Below, piece after piece: positions 48,963-56,411 of a stretch of 64,000 nt of DNA (the first letter of the stretch is position 1; every line of letters begins with the position of its first letter). This DNA comes from Nonomuraea rubra (lineage in GTDB: Bacteria > Actinomycetota > Actinomycetes > Streptosporangiales > Streptosporangiaceae). Location of the stretch: positions 10,213,001 to 10,277,000 of the forward strand of contig NZ_JACHMI010000001.1 in assembly GCF_014207985.1 (NCBI RefSeq), read 5' to 3'. The notes beneath the pieces were generated by a model, which had not been told where the DNA came from, made no database searches, and saw only the letters and a list, made by a program, of their open reading frames with translations. The position numbers and the translations under genes were made by a program.

Positions 48963-49874
48963 ATGACAGAAATCACGACCGACCGTTTCGCCGTCTCCCT
49001 CCCCCAGCAGATCTCCGACGGCGCGTTCGACCCGGCCGCGTTCCGCGCCTACCTGCGCCGCGCCGAGGAGCTCGGCTTCCACAGCGCCTGGACGCGCGAG
49101 GGCACGCTGAACCCCGCCCCCACGCTCGGCCCGATCGAGGTCATGACGTACGCCGCGGCCTGTACCGAGCGCCTGCGCCTCGGGTGCGCGGTCTTCGTCA
49201 GCGTCGTGCACAGCCCGTTGCACCTGGCCAAGAGCCTCAGCACCCTCGACCAGCTCAGCCGGGGACGCCTGGAGGTGGGCTTCGGGCTGGGCTCCCGGAA
49301 CCTGCTCGGGCCCTTCGGCGTCTCCCCCGAGGGGTTCGTGACGCGCTTCACCGAGGGCATCGAGCTGATGAAGGTCTGCTGGAGCGAGCCGAAGGTGGCC
49401 TTCCACGGGCGGTTCTTCCAGGTGGAGGCGGCCATGGAGCCGAAGGCGTACCAGAAACCGCATCCGCCGGTCTGGATGGGCGGGCACCAGCCCGCCGCGA
49501 TCAGGCGCGCGATCCGGCACGGCGACGGCTTCGTGGGCGCGGGCGGGGCCACGACGGCCGCGTTCGCCGGGCAGGTGCGGACGCTCAGGGCAGAGCTGGA
49601 GCGGGCCGGGCGCGACCCGGCGAGCTTCCGGGTCGCCAAGCGCGTCTACGTCTCGGTGGGCGCGACCGGCCGGATCGAGGGGCCGCTGTCCCGCATGTAC
49701 GGCAACGCGGACATGGCCGTCAGCGGGCCGCCCGACGCGTGCGCGCAGGGGCTGAGCGAGGTGCTGGAGGCAGGCGCGGACCTGGTGTTGCTGGACACGA
49801 TGTCCGACGAGGCGGAACAGCTCGAACGGCTGGCCGGGGAGGTGCTTCCCTCACTGCTCCAGCAAGGCCCTTGA
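48963..49874 (+). CDS. LLM-class F420-dependent oxidoreductase
   Basis: 303 residues from the ATG of MTEITTDRFAVSLPQQISDG. LLM motifs: RRAEELGFHSAWTREG, RLRLGCAVFVSVVHSPLHLA, LDQLSRGRLEVGFGLGSRN and HPPVWMGGHQPAAIRRAIRH. This form is common in F420-dependent proteins of actinomycetes. No operator of the regulon family lies upstream. The final 36 bp plus the stop and a few bases are tandemly duplicated directly downstream. Confidence 0.88.
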   Translation: MTEITTDRFAVSLPQQISDGAFDPAAFRAYLRRAEELGFHSAWTREGTLNPAPTLGPIEVMTYAAACTERLRLGCAVFVSVVHSPLHLAKSLSTLDQLSRGRLEVGFGLGSRNLLGPFGVSPEGFVTRFTEGIELMKVCWSEPKVAFHGRFFQVEAAMEPKAYQKPHPPVWMGGHQPAAIRRAIRHGDGFVGAGGATTAAFAGQVRTLRAELERAGRDPASFRVAKRVYVSVGATGRIEGPLSRMYGNADMAVSGPPDACAQGLSEVLEAGADLVLLDTMSDEAEQLERLAGEVLPSLLQQGP

Positions 49875-49919
49875 GCCTTGAGGTGCTTCACTCCCTCCTC
49901 AGCGAGGCCCTTGAGCCTT
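49839..49919 (+). repeat. Tandem duplication of the LLM gene 3' end including its stop codon
   Basis: 49839-49879 (41 bp, spanning the last codons and TGA of the LLM gene) is followed at once by 49880-49919 (40 bp), a diverged copy with the same start (GAGGTGCTTC) and the same end (GGCCCTTGAGCCTT). The second copy is non-coding. Confidence 0.82.
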
Positions 49920-50003
49920 TCTCATTCTCCTGGCGACGGAGTACTGGTCGCAGCATGATCGCAACGTCAGCATTCGCCCTGATCCCAGAGAGAAGGGAAC
50001 CTC

Positions 50004-50444
50004 TCAGTTGCCCGCATCGCCGGACAGGAGGCGATCGGCGATGGCCTTGAGCGTCCTGGCGTCGTCCGGGCCGAGCCGGTCCAGCAGGTGGCGGCGAGTG
50101 GCCATCTCCAGTGTCGGCAACGTCGCATTGATCGCGTTCCTGCCTTCCGGGCGCAGCGCGACCTCCACCCCATTCGGCACCTTGTCGCGGGCCACGTAGT
50201 CGCGGTCGGCCATCCGGGTCAGCAGGTGCGACAGCCGCGTCCGGTCCCAGCCGAGGGCGGCGGCGAGGGCGTTCTGCCGCAGGCTCCCGCCGGACTCGTG
50301 CAGGCAGACCAAGACGCTCAGTTCCGCCTCGGAAAGGCCGGACGCCGCAGTGGTCTCGGCGATGACGGCGGCACGGACCAGCTCATGCGCGCGCTTCCAT
50401 CGCAGCCACAGCTCAGTCGCCCCACCCTGGCTAGCTGTTGACAT
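50004..50444 (-). CDS. MarR-family transcriptional regulator
   Basis: 146 residues. Winged helix: LSEAELSVLVCLHESGGSLR, QNALAAALGWDRTRLSHLLT, then the wing RDKVPNGVEVALRPEGR. It diverges from a membrane-protein gene with only 18 bp between starts. The palindrome at 50437-50450 overlaps its own start codon, a usual autorepression arrangement. It probably controls the membrane protein. Confidence 0.9.
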   Translation of the reverse strand: MSTASQGGATELWLRWKRAHELVRAAVIAETTAASGLSEAELSVLVCLHESGGSLRQNALAAALGWDRTRLSHLLTRMADRDYVARDKVPNGVEVALRPEGRNAINATLPTLEMATRRHLLDRLGPDDARTLKAIADRLLSGDAGN

Positions 50445-50450
50445 ATCAAC
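50437..50450. promoter_or_regulatory. Candidate MarR operator
   Basis: GTTGACATATCAAC: arms GTTGA and TCAAC around CATA. It overlaps the MarR start codon and the promoter of the divergent membrane-protein gene. Confidence 0.5.
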
Positions 50451-50462
50451 ACCACCTTTCTA

Positions 50463-51035
50463 GTGTTCGAGCTGACCATACGGCTCATGCGAAGGACTTC
50501 TCCTGTGCTCGATGCTCGACGGCACTACGCCGGCCTGCGCCTGCTGGCGCTCCTACCGCTCGTTCTGTTCCTCCCTGCCGTGATCGCCTTCTTCACGGAC
50601 CCGGACGTGGCGTGGGGAGAATACCTGGGCGTCTTCTTCCACCTCTCGATCCTCTTCCTGGTGTCCCGCCTGGAGGCGGCACCCTGGGCCAAAGCCGCGG
50701 GCTATGGCTGGGTGGTTCTCGACGTACTCGCCGGCATCCTCATGATCAACGCGGTCGAATACGACACGGCCTGGGCGGTCCGGCTCGGCGGCCACGTCCT
50801 CGCCGGCGTCTGGATCGTGGCGAGTTCCCTGGTCAGCCGCTCCTGGCCGGTCCGCGTGGTCGGCGTCGTCACCGGCGTCTGGCTCGCCGGTTATTCCTTC
50901 GTCGGCACCCTGCTCGCCGAGGAGTTCCTGCGCCCGGCCGGAATCATGATCCTGGTCTGGTTCGCCCTCCTGGCGATCTTCCACCGGGACGATCCTGGGC
51001 ACCCGGCGGCACCGACCATCCCAGCGCCGGCCTGA
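50463..51035 (+). CDS. Six-helix integral membrane protein of unknown function
   Basis: 190 residues from a GTG, or 182 from the ATG at 50487. About six hydrophobic helices are visible: LLALLPLVLFLPAVIAFF, YLGVFFHLSILFLV, WVVLDVLAGILMINAV, GGHVLAGVWIVASSLV, VVGVVTGVWLAGYSFVGTLL and IMILVWFALLAIF. Charged residues are few. No transporter or enzyme motif is recognised. The divergent MarR gene suggests response to a small aromatic or drug-like ligand. Confidence 0.75.
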   Translation: MFELTIRLMRRTSPVLDARRHYAGLRLLALLPLVLFLPAVIAFFTDPDVAWGEYLGVFFHLSILFLVSRLEAAPWAKAAGYGWVVLDVLAGILMINAVEYDTAWAVRLGGHVLAGVWIVASSLVSRSWPVRVVGVVTGVWLAGYSFVGTLLAEEFLRPAGIMILVWFALLAIFHRDDPGHPAAPTIPAPA

Positions 51036-51142
51036 CGTGCCCGCCCAGGTGCACAGCGCAGAGCCGCAGCAGTTCCCGCGCCGCCCGATTGACCCGCCGA
51101 CCGGGGCCACGCATGACCTGACCGCCGCCAGTGCTCCTTGCA

Positions 51143-51463
51143 TCAGGGATTGCTTTTGATCAATTCAATCATCGGATAGGCGTAGGTTCCATCCACGGTG
51201 TCCTTGAGCGCCTTCCTTCTCACGGAACTCAGGGCATCGGCGAAGTTGTCCTCCCCGACATCGACTTTCATCACGTGAATTACTTGAACCGTGTTCTCGT
51301 ACAACAACTCTTGTGTGGTGCGGGCCATGACCGTGCCAACGGCGCTCGCTTCGCGCACCGCAACCGGGTCGGCCTCCAACCGGATGGAAGTGCCGCATCC
51401 CGGCAAGCTCATGAGCGCGCATAAAGCGGCGACAGCACGCTTTCCCCGCCCTACACCCTTCAC
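51143..51463 (-). CDS. Small lipoprotein of unknown function
   Basis: 106 residues from a GTG with GGGGAG upstream. The N terminus is a lipoprotein signal: KRAVAALCALMSLPGC, lipobox Leu-Pro-Gly-Cys. The mature part (RLEADPVAVREASAVGTVMA) is charged and helical with no known domain. Less GC-rich codon use than neighbours. Divergent from the cupin gene, with which it may share the 51482-51495 palindrome. Confidence 0.65.
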   Translation of the reverse strand: MKGVGRGKRAVAALCALMSLPGCGTSIRLEADPVAVREASAVGTVMARTTQELLYENTVQVIHVMKVDVGEDNFADALSSVRRKALKDTVDGTYAYPMIELIKSNP

Positions 51464-51481
51464 ATCCCGCTCCCCTTCATT

Positions 51482-51495
51482 CTAAGGTTCCTTAG
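51482..51495. promoter_or_regulatory. Palindrome upstream of the cupin/ArsR-rhodanese operon
   Basis: CTAAGGTTCCTTAG: perfect 6-bp arms CTAAGG and CCTTAG around TT, followed by GATATTAGATAAGGAG. It lies 21 bp before the cupin start, in the promoter position. The ArsR-type protein encoded in the operon is the likely binder. Confidence 0.55.
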
Positions 51496-51516
51496 GATAT
51501 TAGATAAGGAGCCACC

Positions 51517-52008
51517 ATGTCCTACCCCGAGCCCCGCTACTTCGCCGAACACGGCGAGAACAGCGGCACCTTCGCCCTGGCCGACCGCTCACCGGACCTC
51601 ACGATCGGCACCAACACCCAGGTCCACTACCTCGCCACCGGTGGCACCACCAACGGCGCCTACGGCCTGTACCGCTGGGAGATGGGCCCGAAGCCGGGCG
51701 GCCCCAGTGCGCACTTCCACCGCACCATGACCGAGTCGTTCTACGTCCTGTCCGGCACCATCAGGCTCTTCAACGGCGAGAAGTGGGCCGAGGGCAAGCC
51801 GGGCGACTTCCTGTTCGTGCCCGAGGGCGGCGTGCACGCCTTCCGCAACGAGTCGGGCGAGCCGGCCACGATGCTCATCCTGTTCACCCCGGGCGCCCCG
51901 AGGGAGTCGTACTTCGAGGAGCTGGCCGCGATCGCCGAGAGCGGCAGGCAGCTCACCCCCGAGGAGTGGACCGACGTCTACCTGCGGCACGACCAGTACA
52001 TGGTCTGA
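51517..52008 (+). CDS. Cupin-domain protein
   Basis: 163 residues with AAGGAG before the ATG. Cupin motif 1 is AHFHRTMTESFYVLSGT (His, His, Glu metal ligands) and motif 2 is PGDFLFVPEGGVHAFRN (His). A single-domain metal-binding cupin of unknown activity, perhaps a small-molecule dioxygenase or isomerase. Its stop overlaps the start of an ArsR-rhodanese regulator by one base (TGATG), so both are co-translated. Confidence 0.88.
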   Translation: MSYPEPRYFAEHGENSGTFALADRSPDLTIGTNTQVHYLATGGTTNGAYGLYRWEMGPKPGGPSAHFHRTMTESFYVLSGTIRLFNGEKWAEGKPGDFLFVPEGGVHAFRNESGEPATMLILFTPGAPRESYFEELAAIAESGRQLTPEEWTDVYLRHDQYMV

Positions 52009-52640
52009 TGTTCCCGGAGGAGCCGATCTACGCGCAGCTCGCCCGCGTCGGCAAGGCGCTGGCCAGCCCGGTGCGGCTGCGCCTGCTGGACGTGCTCGAC
52101 CAGCGCGAGCGCACGGTGGAGGAGCTGGCGCGGGCGGCCGGGATCCCGCTCAAGAACACCTCAGCCCAGCTCCAGCAGCTCCGCGCCGCACAGCTGGTGG
52201 CCAGCAGGCGGGAGGGCACCCGGGTCTACTACCGGCTGGCCGACGAGGGGGTGTCACGGTTCCTCGGCGAGTTCCAGGCGTTCGCGGGCGGGCGGCTGGC
52301 CGAGCTCCGCGACGCCGTGCGGGCCCGGCTCGGCAGCTTCGAAGGGGTGACCGCCGAGGAGCTGGCCGCCCGGCTGGAGGATCCCGGTACGGTCGTCGTG
52401 GACGTGCGACCGGCGGCCGACTACGCCGCCGGTCACGTGCCCGGGGCGATCTCGGTGCCCATGGAGGAGCTGCGCGACCGGCTGGGCGAGCTGCCCGCCG
52501 ATGCGCGGATCGTGGCGTACTGCGGCGGGCCGTACTGCGTGGTGTCCCCCGAGGCGGTGCGGCTGCTGCGCGAGCACGGCTTCGACGCGCGCCCGCTGGA
52601 CGGCGGCTTCCTCGGCTGGCGGCGCGCCGCGCCCAGGTGA
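52008..52640 (+). CDS. ArsR-family HTH fused to a rhodanese domain
   Basis: 210 residues. Residues about 8-90 form an ArsR winged helix (GKALASPVRLRLLDVLDQRE, LKNTSAQLQQLRAAQLVASR). Residues about 113-207 form a rhodanese domain (VVVDVRPAADYAAGHVPGAI) with active-loop YCGGPYC, Cys172 as the persulfide-carrying residue and a second Cys177. Such fusions sense sulfane sulfur or reactive oxidants through the rhodanese cysteines. Likely autoregulator of the cupin operon. The stop codon lies within a 14-bp tandem array. Confidence 0.9.
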   Translation: MFPEEPIYAQLARVGKALASPVRLRLLDVLDQRERTVEELARAAGIPLKNTSAQLQQLRAAQLVASRREGTRVYYRLADEGVSRFLGEFQAFAGGRLAELRDAVRARLGSFEGVTAEELAARLEDPGTVVVDVRPAADYAAGHVPGAISVPMEELRDRLGELPADARIVAYCGGPYCVVSPEAVRLLREHGFDARPLDGGFLGWRRAAPR

Positions 52641-52700
52641 CGACGCCCAGGTGACGACGCCCACGCGACGACGCCCACGTGACGACGCCCCGGGCGACAC
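52631..52700 (+). repeat. Five 14-bp tandem repeats spanning the stop of the ArsR-rhodanese gene
   Basis: Units start at 52631, 52645, 52659, 52673 and 52687. The first two are GCCCAGGTGACGAC; the third and fourth have one or two changes; the fifth is more diverged. The gene's TGA is inside the first unit, so the array is an expansion of the gene's own 3' end. Confidence 0.85.
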
Positions 52701-52833
52701 CGCTGCTCGCTCGGGCGGCAGAGCGGCCCGCCCAGACAAACGGGCGAGTGAGAGCGCGGCACGACGAAAATTGCTGGCACGTTCAGTGATCACTCCCTTA
52801 CCGTGAGCAATGGAACTCATGGAAGGAGGCCCG

Positions 52834-53157
52834 GTGCGCATCACACGAGCCACCACGGCCGGCCTGCTCGCGCTCCTCGCGCTGAGCGGCCTGGTCCCCG
52901 CCGGGGCCACGCAGGCGCAGGCCAGGCGTCTGTACGACTTCGGCGCGCAAGGCGTGATCATCTGGAGCGAGCCCCGAGCAGGGTCCGGCCGCAACGGCCT
53001 CGGGTACGCGGGGCAGGGGTTCGAGTCGGACCGGTCGGAGGAGCACGGGCTCTACCGCTGCGACCACTTCGAGAGCACGCTGTGGCACCACGGCACCAAC
53101 GCGACCACCGGCATCGTCGGCTGGGTCCCCGCCTGCAACCTCGCCGACCCCGACTGA
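52834..53157 (+). CDS. Small secreted SH3-like protein
   Basis: 107 residues from a GTG chosen because AAGGAGG lies 5 bp upstream (an ATG at 52810 is less likely). A signal peptide (RATTAGLLALLALSGLVPAG, cleavage near TQA) is followed by a beta-rich domain with VIIWSEPRAGSGRNGLGYAG and a single Cys pair (YRCDHF and PACNL). The pattern resembles secreted bacterial SH3-type proteins. It is followed by a second small secreted protein, 51 bp downstream. Confidence 0.72.
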   Translation: MRITRATTAGLLALLALSGLVPAGATQAQARRLYDFGAQGVIIWSEPRAGSGRNGLGYAGQGFESDRSEEHGLYRCDHFESTLWHHGTNATTGIVGWVPACNLADPD

Positions 53158-53208
53158 GGCAGTCCTCGCCCGCACCTCGTCATCGCCGTGACCGATGGAG
53201 GCACCCGC

Positions 53209-53544
53209 TTGATCCGCCTCGTTAGCGCCGCCGCCCTCACCCTCGCCCTGGCCGGCGCGGACCCGCTTCCCGCCCGCGCGACCGGTTCGGGCGTGCTGCC
53301 TCCGATCCTCGTTCCCACCTACACCTGCGACTCCGTCCGCGGCGACCCGGGCCGCACGGTGCTGTTCGGCGACTGCGCGGCCTCGCTGGGCGCCGTCACC
53401 AACGGCGGCTTCACCGGTGCGGCGGTCGGCGTCGCCCGCCTGGTCCCACTCAGGATCAGGTGCACGGGCGGCGGCACGGCGGCCGTGCCCGGGGAGGTCA
53501 CCCTCCAGGACTGCACCCGGCTCGGCCCTACACCCCCGCCGTGA
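53209..53544 (+). CDS. Small secreted cysteine-containing protein
   Basis: 111 residues from a TTG with GGAGG 7 bp upstream, the same start style as the gene before it; an in-frame GTG at 53188 is an alternative. A signal peptide (LIRLVSAAALTLALAGADPL, cleavage near ARA) precedes a mature domain with four cysteines (YTCDS, GDCAAS, IRCTGG, LQDCTR) that could form two disulfides. No known domain. Its 3' end overlaps the convergent MMPL gene by 17 bp. Confidence 0.65.
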   Translation: MIRLVSAAALTLALAGADPLPARATGSGVLPPILVPTYTCDSVRGDPGRTVLFGDCAASLGAVTNGGFTGAAVGVARLVPLRIRCTGGGTAAVPGEVTLQDCTRLGPTPPP

Positions 53545-55753
53545 CCGGCTCGCGGCGCTCCACCTCCGCGGGCTCGTCCTCCTCGTGCCCCTCCACCGAC
53601 AGGTTGGGCAGGATCCGGTCGAGCCACCGCGGGCACCACCAGTTGAGCCGCCCCAGCAGCACCATCGTGGCCGGCACCAGGAACCCGCGGATGATGGTGG
53701 CGTCCACCGCGATGGCCACGGCGAGCCCCACCCCGAACGTCTTCACCATGGCGTCCGGATAGGCGATGAACGCCACGAACACCGCCACCATGATCAGGGC
53801 GGCCGAGGTGATGACGCGCCCGGTGGAGCCCAGCCCTTCGGCGACCGCCCGCGCGTTGTCCCCGTGCTTCAGGTACGACTGCCGCACCGCCGTCAGCAGG
53901 AACACCTCGTAGTCCATCGACAGCCCGAACAGCACCGCGAACAGCATCAGCGGCACGTAGCTCTCGATGGGCACCGAGAAGAAGATCGTCTGCACGAACG
54001 AGGAGTTGACCGGCGGGTCCATGCCCACGAGCCCGCTGCCGAGCCCGATCGAGAACACCATGGCCAGCGCTCCGAAGGCCGCCCCCAGCGACACCAGGTT
54101 CATCACCGCCGCCTTGATCGCGACGACCGGCGCGCGGAAGGCCAGCAGCAGGAGCAGGGCGCTGAGCAGCACCACGACGCCGATGACGAGCGGGGTGCGC
54201 TCGTTCATGCGGTCGCCGGCGTCGGTCAGGCCGGCGACCTTGCCGCCGACGTGCACGTCCACCCCGGGCAGGGAGATGGCCCGGACGTCCCTGACGACCT
54301 GGGCGGAGCGTTCGTCGCTGGGCGCGTACTCGGGGATGGCCTGGATGAGCACCGAGCGGCCGGAGGTGTTGAGCTTGGGGTCGGACACGAACTTCACGCC
54401 GTCGACGTCCTCCACCTCGCGGGTGAGGTCCTTCACCAGGGGGTCGTCGGTGTCGGCCACCTTGGCGGGCAGTTCGGCGACCACGATGAGCGGGCCGTTG
54501 AAGCCGGGGCCGAACCCGGTGGCCATCAGCTCGTACGCGCGCCGCGGCTCGGAGCCCTGGGTGCCGTACCCCTCGTCGAGGGGACCGAGCTGGAGCGCCA
54601 GCGCGGGGGCGGCGAGGGCGCCGAGCACGATGGTGCTGCCGATGAGGACCCGCCACGGGCGGCGGGCCACCCACGCGCCGAGTCCCGCCCAGCCGGAGCC
54701 GGCGGCGTGGGTGCCTCCGGCGCTGCGCAGGAGCGGGACCTTGAGCGAGTTGATGCGGTGGCCGAGCAGCCCGAGCAGGGCGGGGACGAGCGTGACCGAG
54801 GTGAGCACGGCGGCCACGACGGAGATGCCGGTGACCCAGCCGAGCGTGGCCAGCAGCGGGAACCCGGCCAGCAGCAGCGCGCTCAGCGCGATGATCACGG
54901 TGCCACCAGCGAACACCACAGCCCCGCCGGAGCTGGCCACGGTCCTGCGTACGGACTCCACCACCGGCACCCCCTCGGCGAGCAGGCGGCGGTGGCGGGA
55001 GAGCAGGAACAGCGCGTAGTCGATGCCGACGCCGAGGCCGATCATCGTGGCCATGATGCCGGCCTGCTTGGGCATGTCCACGACCCACCCGAGCAGCCCG
55101 ATGATGCCGAGCCCCGAGGCCACGCTGATCAGCGCGGCGAAGATGGGGACGGTCGCGGCGACGAGCGTGCCGAACGCGAACACCAGCACCAGCAGCGCGC
55201 AGACGATGCCGATGATCTCGCTCGGCCCCGTCTTGATCTCCTTGTCGGCGGGGGTCGAGCTGTCGGCGGGCACCACTTCGAGCCCGGCCTCCCGGGCCGG
55301 CTCCGCGGCCTTCGACAGCTCCTGGGTGGTCTGGGCGATCTTGTCGCTGTCGTTGCCCTCCATGCGGACGGTGATGAGGCCGATCTGCAGGTTGGAGGAG
55401 ATGCCGCCGGCGCGGAACGGGGTCTCCACCTTGGTGACGTGCGGCATGGTGCGCAGCCGGTCCATGGCACGCTCCACGGCCTGCTTGCGCGCGTCCTCGA
55501 TGAGCGGGCCGTCGGCGGAGTAGAGGAGGAGCTGCACCGTGCCGCCGCCGGCGTAGCCGCTGCCGAAGCCGTCCTTCATGAGGTCGTGGGCGCGCTGGGC
55601 GTCGGTGCCGGGGATGCTGGCGTCGCTGTTCGTGGGGCTGGGGAAGGCGAGGCTGCCGCCCATCAGGGCCGCGGCGGCGATCACCCAGGTGACCAGCACG
55701 ATCCAACCGTGCCGCGCGCACCAGCCGCCCAGCCGTCCCAGTAACCGCGTCAT
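53528..55753 (-). CDS. MMPL-family RND transporter
   Basis: 741 residues, twelve membrane helices in two halves, each starting with one helix and an extracytoplasmic loop (about residues 35-170 and 390-520). The proton-relay motifs of the family are GLGVGIDYALFLLSR in the first half and GLSMDYEVFLL in the second. Actinobacterial MMPL proteins export lipids or hydrophobic toxins. The divergent TetR gene and a strong palindrome between them indicate substrate-induced expression. Confidence 0.93.
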   Translation of the reverse strand: MTRLLGRLGGWCARHGWIVLVTWVIAAAALMGGSLAFPSPTNSDASIPGTDAQRAHDLMKDGFGSGYAGGGTVQLLLYSADGPLIEDARKQAVERAMDRLRTMPHVTKVETPFRAGGISSNLQIGLITVRMEGNDSDKIAQTTQELSKAAEPAREAGLEVVPADSSTPADKEIKTGPSEIIGIVCALLVLVFAFGTLVAATVPIFAALISVASGLGIIGLLGWVVDMPKQAGIMATMIGLGVGIDYALFLLSRHRRLLAEGVPVVESVRRTVASSGGAVVFAGGTVIIALSALLLAGFPLLATLGWVTGISVVAAVLTSVTLVPALLGLLGHRINSLKVPLLRSAGGTHAAGSGWAGLGAWVARRPWRVLIGSTIVLGALAAPALALQLGPLDEGYGTQGSEPRRAYELMATGFGPGFNGPLIVVAELPAKVADTDDPLVKDLTREVEDVDGVKFVSDPKLNTSGRSVLIQAIPEYAPSDERSAQVVRDVRAISLPGVDVHVGGKVAGLTDAGDRMNERTPLVIGVVVLLSALLLLLAFRAPVVAIKAAVMNLVSLGAAFGALAMVFSIGLGSGLVGMDPPVNSSFVQTIFFSVPIESYVPLMLFAVLFGLSMDYEVFLLTAVRQSYLKHGDNARAVAEGLGSTGRVITSAALIMVAVFVAFIAYPDAMVKTFGVGLAVAIAVDATIIRGFLVPATMVLLGRLNWWCPRWLDRILPNLSVEGHEEDEPAEVERREPVTAGV

Positions 55754-55776
55754 CGCTCAGCTCCCACTCGACGGCC

Positions 55777-55798
55777 GTCCTGTACGGTCGTACAGGAC
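55777..55798. promoter_or_regulatory. TetR operator between the MMPL and TetR genes
   Basis: Perfect 10-bp arms GTCCTGTACG and CGTACAGGAC around GT. It lies 23 bp upstream of the MMPL start and 54 bp from the TetR start. Confidence 0.65.
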
Positions 55799-55852
55799 TT
55801 ACGATAAAACGGGAGTTGTCCGGAAGGCTCGCTCCCGCAGGGAAATGAGACG

Positions 55853-56380
55853 ATGACCACATCATCCGACGACACCCGCACCCGGATCCTGGCCGCCGCC
55901 CGGGAGCTGTTCGCCGAGCGCGGCTACGCGGCCACCTCCCTGTCCGACATCGCCGCCGCCGTCGGGCTGACCAAGACGGCGGTCGCCTACCACTTCCATC
56001 CGAAGGACCGGCTGGCGCTGGAGCTGCTGTCCCCGGTGGCGGGCGACATGCTGGCGCTGCTCGACGCGCCGTACGCGAGCCGGGCCGAGTTCGTCGAGGC
56101 GCTGGTGGAGTTCGCGGCGCGCTACCGGTCGGTGATCCGGCTGTTCATGGAGGACCTGGCCGCGGACGACGCCACGACCGCGCCCGGCTCCGAGCGCGAC
56201 CAGATCAGGACGTTCAGGGACACGATCTACGCCAAACTGGTCGGCGACGACCCGGCCCCCGAGATCAGGCTGAAGAGCTGGGCCCTGCTCGGCGCGTTGC
56301 AGTGGGGGGCGGTCAAGACGATGGACCTGCCGGAGGAGCAGGTCCGTGACGTCCTGCTGGAGCTCGCCAGAGCCTTCTGA
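55853..56380 (+). CDS. TetR-family regulator of the MMPL transporter
   Basis: 175 residues. HTH: ILAAARELFAERGYAATSLS, DIAAAVGLTKTAVAYHFHPK. Short C-terminal ligand domain. It is divergent from the MMPL gene across a 22-bp palindromic operator, so it is very likely its repressor. The next gene on the same strand (Gfo/Idh/MocA) begins 31 bp later but has its own ribosome site. Confidence 0.92.
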   Translation: MTTSSDDTRTRILAAARELFAERGYAATSLSDIAAAVGLTKTAVAYHFHPKDRLALELLSPVAGDMLALLDAPYASRAEFVEALVEFAARYRSVIRLFMEDLAADDATTAPGSERDQIRTFRDTIYAKLVGDDPAPEIRLKSWALLGALQWGAVKTMDLPEEQVRDVLLELARAF

Positions 56381-56411
56381 GGCCGGCACATGGAAAGGGG
56401 AGGCGACTCGG

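Noticed and set aside
52631..52700. CRISPR-like array
   Set aside because: The 14-bp units are contiguous with no spacers and no cas genes; they are a tandem array grown from the gene end.
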